A stretch of DNA of 58,106 nt, from NCBI RefSeq assembly GCF_004799445.1, contig NZ_SSNA01000017.1, positions 1 to 58,106 on the forward strand, written 5' to 3'. Source of the DNA: Bradyrhizobium sp. (GTDB lineage Bacteria; Pseudomonadota; Alphaproteobacteria; Rhizobiales; Xanthobacteraceae). The translations under genes and the position numbers were made by a program. Below are positions 56,912 through 58,106 of the stretch, one piece after another (the stretch's first letter is position 1; each line of letters opens with the position of its first letter). The notes under the pieces are model-generated. The model was not told the DNA's origin, ran no database searches, and saw only the letters and a program-made list of their open reading frames with translations.

Positions 56912-57041
56912 TCAATATTTCGTGAGCTGGGTGGCTTGAGGGCCTTTGGGAGTTAGCGGGGGTCCGCGCCCGGCCGGTGTTTGTCTCGCCTCGCCCGCTC
57001 TGCTAAAGCGCGGCGTAACCCCTAAAACCCCAGAGTCGTCG

Positions 57042-58106
57042 ATGATATCCCGCTATACCCGCCCGGAAATGGCCGCCATCTGGGAGGCCCAGACGCGCTT
57101 CAAGATCTGGTTCGAGATCGAGGCGCATGCGGCTGATGCGCTGGCGGAATTGGGGGTCATTCCGAAGGAGGCCGCGAAGGCGGTCTGGGCCAAGGCCCGC
57201 GATGTCATTTTCGACGTGGCGCGGATCGACGAGATCGAGCGCGAAACCAAGCACGATGTCATCGCCTTTCTCACCCACCTGGCGGAAATCGTCGGCCCCG
57301 AGGCGCGTTTCGTGCACCAGGGCATGACCTCGTCCGACGTGCTCGACACCTGTCTCAACGTGCAGCTGACACGCGCGGCCGACCTGTTGATATCGGATAT
57401 CGACAGGGTGCTGGCGGCGCTGAAAAAGCGCGCCTTCGAGCACAAGATGACGCCGACCATCGGCCGCTCGCATGGCATTCACGCCGAGCCGGTGACATTC
57501 GGGCTGAAGCTCGCCTACGCCTATGCCGAATTCACCCGCGCCCGCGAGCGGCTCGTGACCGCCCGCCACGAAGTCGCGACCTGCGCGATCTCGGGTGCCG
57601 TCGGCACCTTCGCGCAGATCGACCCGCGCGTCGAGGAACACGTCGCCAAGGCGATGGGGCTCAGGCCGGAGCCGATCTCCACGCAGGTGATTCCGCGCGA
57701 CCGCCACGCGATGTATTTTGCAACGCTGGGCGTGATCGCCTCCTCGGTCGAACGCCTCGCTACCGAGATCCGTCACCTGCAGCGCACTGAGGTGCTCGAA
57801 GTCGAGGAATTCTTCTCCGAGGGCCAGAAGGGCTCCTCGGCGATGCCGCACAAGCGCAACCCGGTGCTGTCAGAAAATCTCACCGGGCTGTCGCGCATGG
57901 TGCGCGCCTATGTAACGCCGGCGATGGAGAATGTCGTGTTGTGGCACGAGCGCGATATCTCGCATTCCTCGGCCGAGCGGATGATCGCGCCCGACGCCAC
58001 GGTGACGCTGGATTTCGCCCTCAACCGGCTGGCGGGCCTGATCGACAAGCTGCTGATCTATCCCGAAAACATGCTGAAGAATCTCGATCGGCTCGGCGGG
58101 CTCATT
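57042..58106 (+). CDS. purB: Adenylosuccinate lyase, N-terminal 355 codons (runs off the right edge)
   Basis: The frame is open to the window end. The product starts MISRYTRPEMAAIWEAQTRF and contains HQGMTSSDVLDT (about 93-104), IGRSHGIHAEP with a catalytic His at about 143, and the fumarase/aspartase signature SSAMPHKRNP at about 264-273, all typical of PurB. It removes fumarate from SAICAR and adenylosuccinate in purine synthesis. About 80 C-terminal residues should lie outside the window. No strong Shine-Dalgarno is visible before the ATG. Confidence 0.95.
   Translation, partial: MISRYTRPEMAAIWEAQTRFKIWFEIEAHAADALAELGVIPKEAAKAVWAKARDVIFDVARIDEIERETKHDVIAFLTHLAEIVGPEARFVHQGMTSSDVLDTCLNVQLTRAADLLISDIDRVLAALKKRAFEHKMTPTIGRSHGIHAEPVTFGLKLAYAYAEFTRARERLVTARHEVATCAISGAVGTFAQIDPRVEEHVAKAMGLRPEPISTQVIPRDRHAMYFATLGVIASSVERLATEIRHLQRTEVLEVEEFFSEGQKGSSAMPHKRNPVLSENLTGLSRMVRAYVTPAMENVVLWHERDISHSSAERMIAPDATVTLDFALNRLAGLIDKLLIYPENMLKNLDRLGGLI

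Overview
The window is high-GC DNA from an alphaproteobacterium of the Bradyrhizobium/Rhodopseudomonas group (Nitrobacteraceae). This is inferred from CIRCE-controlled groESL, an Usg-family protein, DUF2778 and DUF4189 proteins, Omp25-like barrels opening with W-x-G-F-Y-V-G, and several dispersed palindromic intergenic repeats that I recall as typical of these genomes. The genus is not proven by anything in the window.

Layout. 1-3000: left edge with the start of an IS1182-like transposase, a lower-GC outer-membrane protein gene and a mosaic of dispersed repeats. 3019-12776: an orphan Anbu proteasome-like peptidase, an SDR, an MFS exporter, a CNT nucleoside transporter, an OafA-type acyltransferase, a basic-tailed cupin protein, Usg, and groES-groL with a heat-shock-type promoter, a CIRCE operator and a terminator. 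12918-20379: envelope and glycan genes (DUF2778 murein enzyme, FkbM methyltransferase, a DPMS-GtrA plus GT-C pair), a small unknown protein and a DUF72-DUF488 pair. 20512-24155: a TetR-HlyD-ABC ATPase-ABC permease operon read leftward from a perfect palindromic operator. 24211-28255: a GNAT protein, a giant three-barrel outer-membrane protein, and DUF2000 and DUF4189 proteins.

28355-35234: a leftward CO-dehydrogenase-type cluster (coxG-S-M-D-E, split XdhC, MocA-like fusion) that lacks the molybdenum subunit coxL. 35402-37525: remains of a beta-ketoadipate (pca) cluster. pcaB has lost its middle, pcaC has a stop and a frameshift, and pcaD is intact. 37767-39220: a Tat-exported SMP-30 protein and a 51-residue Gln/Pro/Gly-rich peptide. 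39546-45723: a complete branched-chain amino acid ABC transporter (livHMGF, then livK) followed by a NylC/DmpA-like self-cleaving hydrolase. 45873-48956: an EF-hand protein, rpe and an AraC regulator. 49234-54977: a repeat-rich autotransporter behind a large perfect inverted repeat, a small His-rich secreted protein, and a Ser/Thr kinase-Usp fusion coupled to a metallophosphoesterase. 55064-56911: a TetR/aldo-keto reductase operon with its own operator and a small leader ORF. 57042-end: the first 355 codons of purB.

The genes form separate small units rather than one pathway. The strongest items for follow-up are the cox cluster without coxL, the decaying pca cluster, the triple-barrel protein, the kinase-Usp/phosphoesterase couple, the autotransporter with its upstream dyad, and the double CIRCE-like arrangement before groESL. 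I saw no tRNA, rRNA or CRISPR array by eye.
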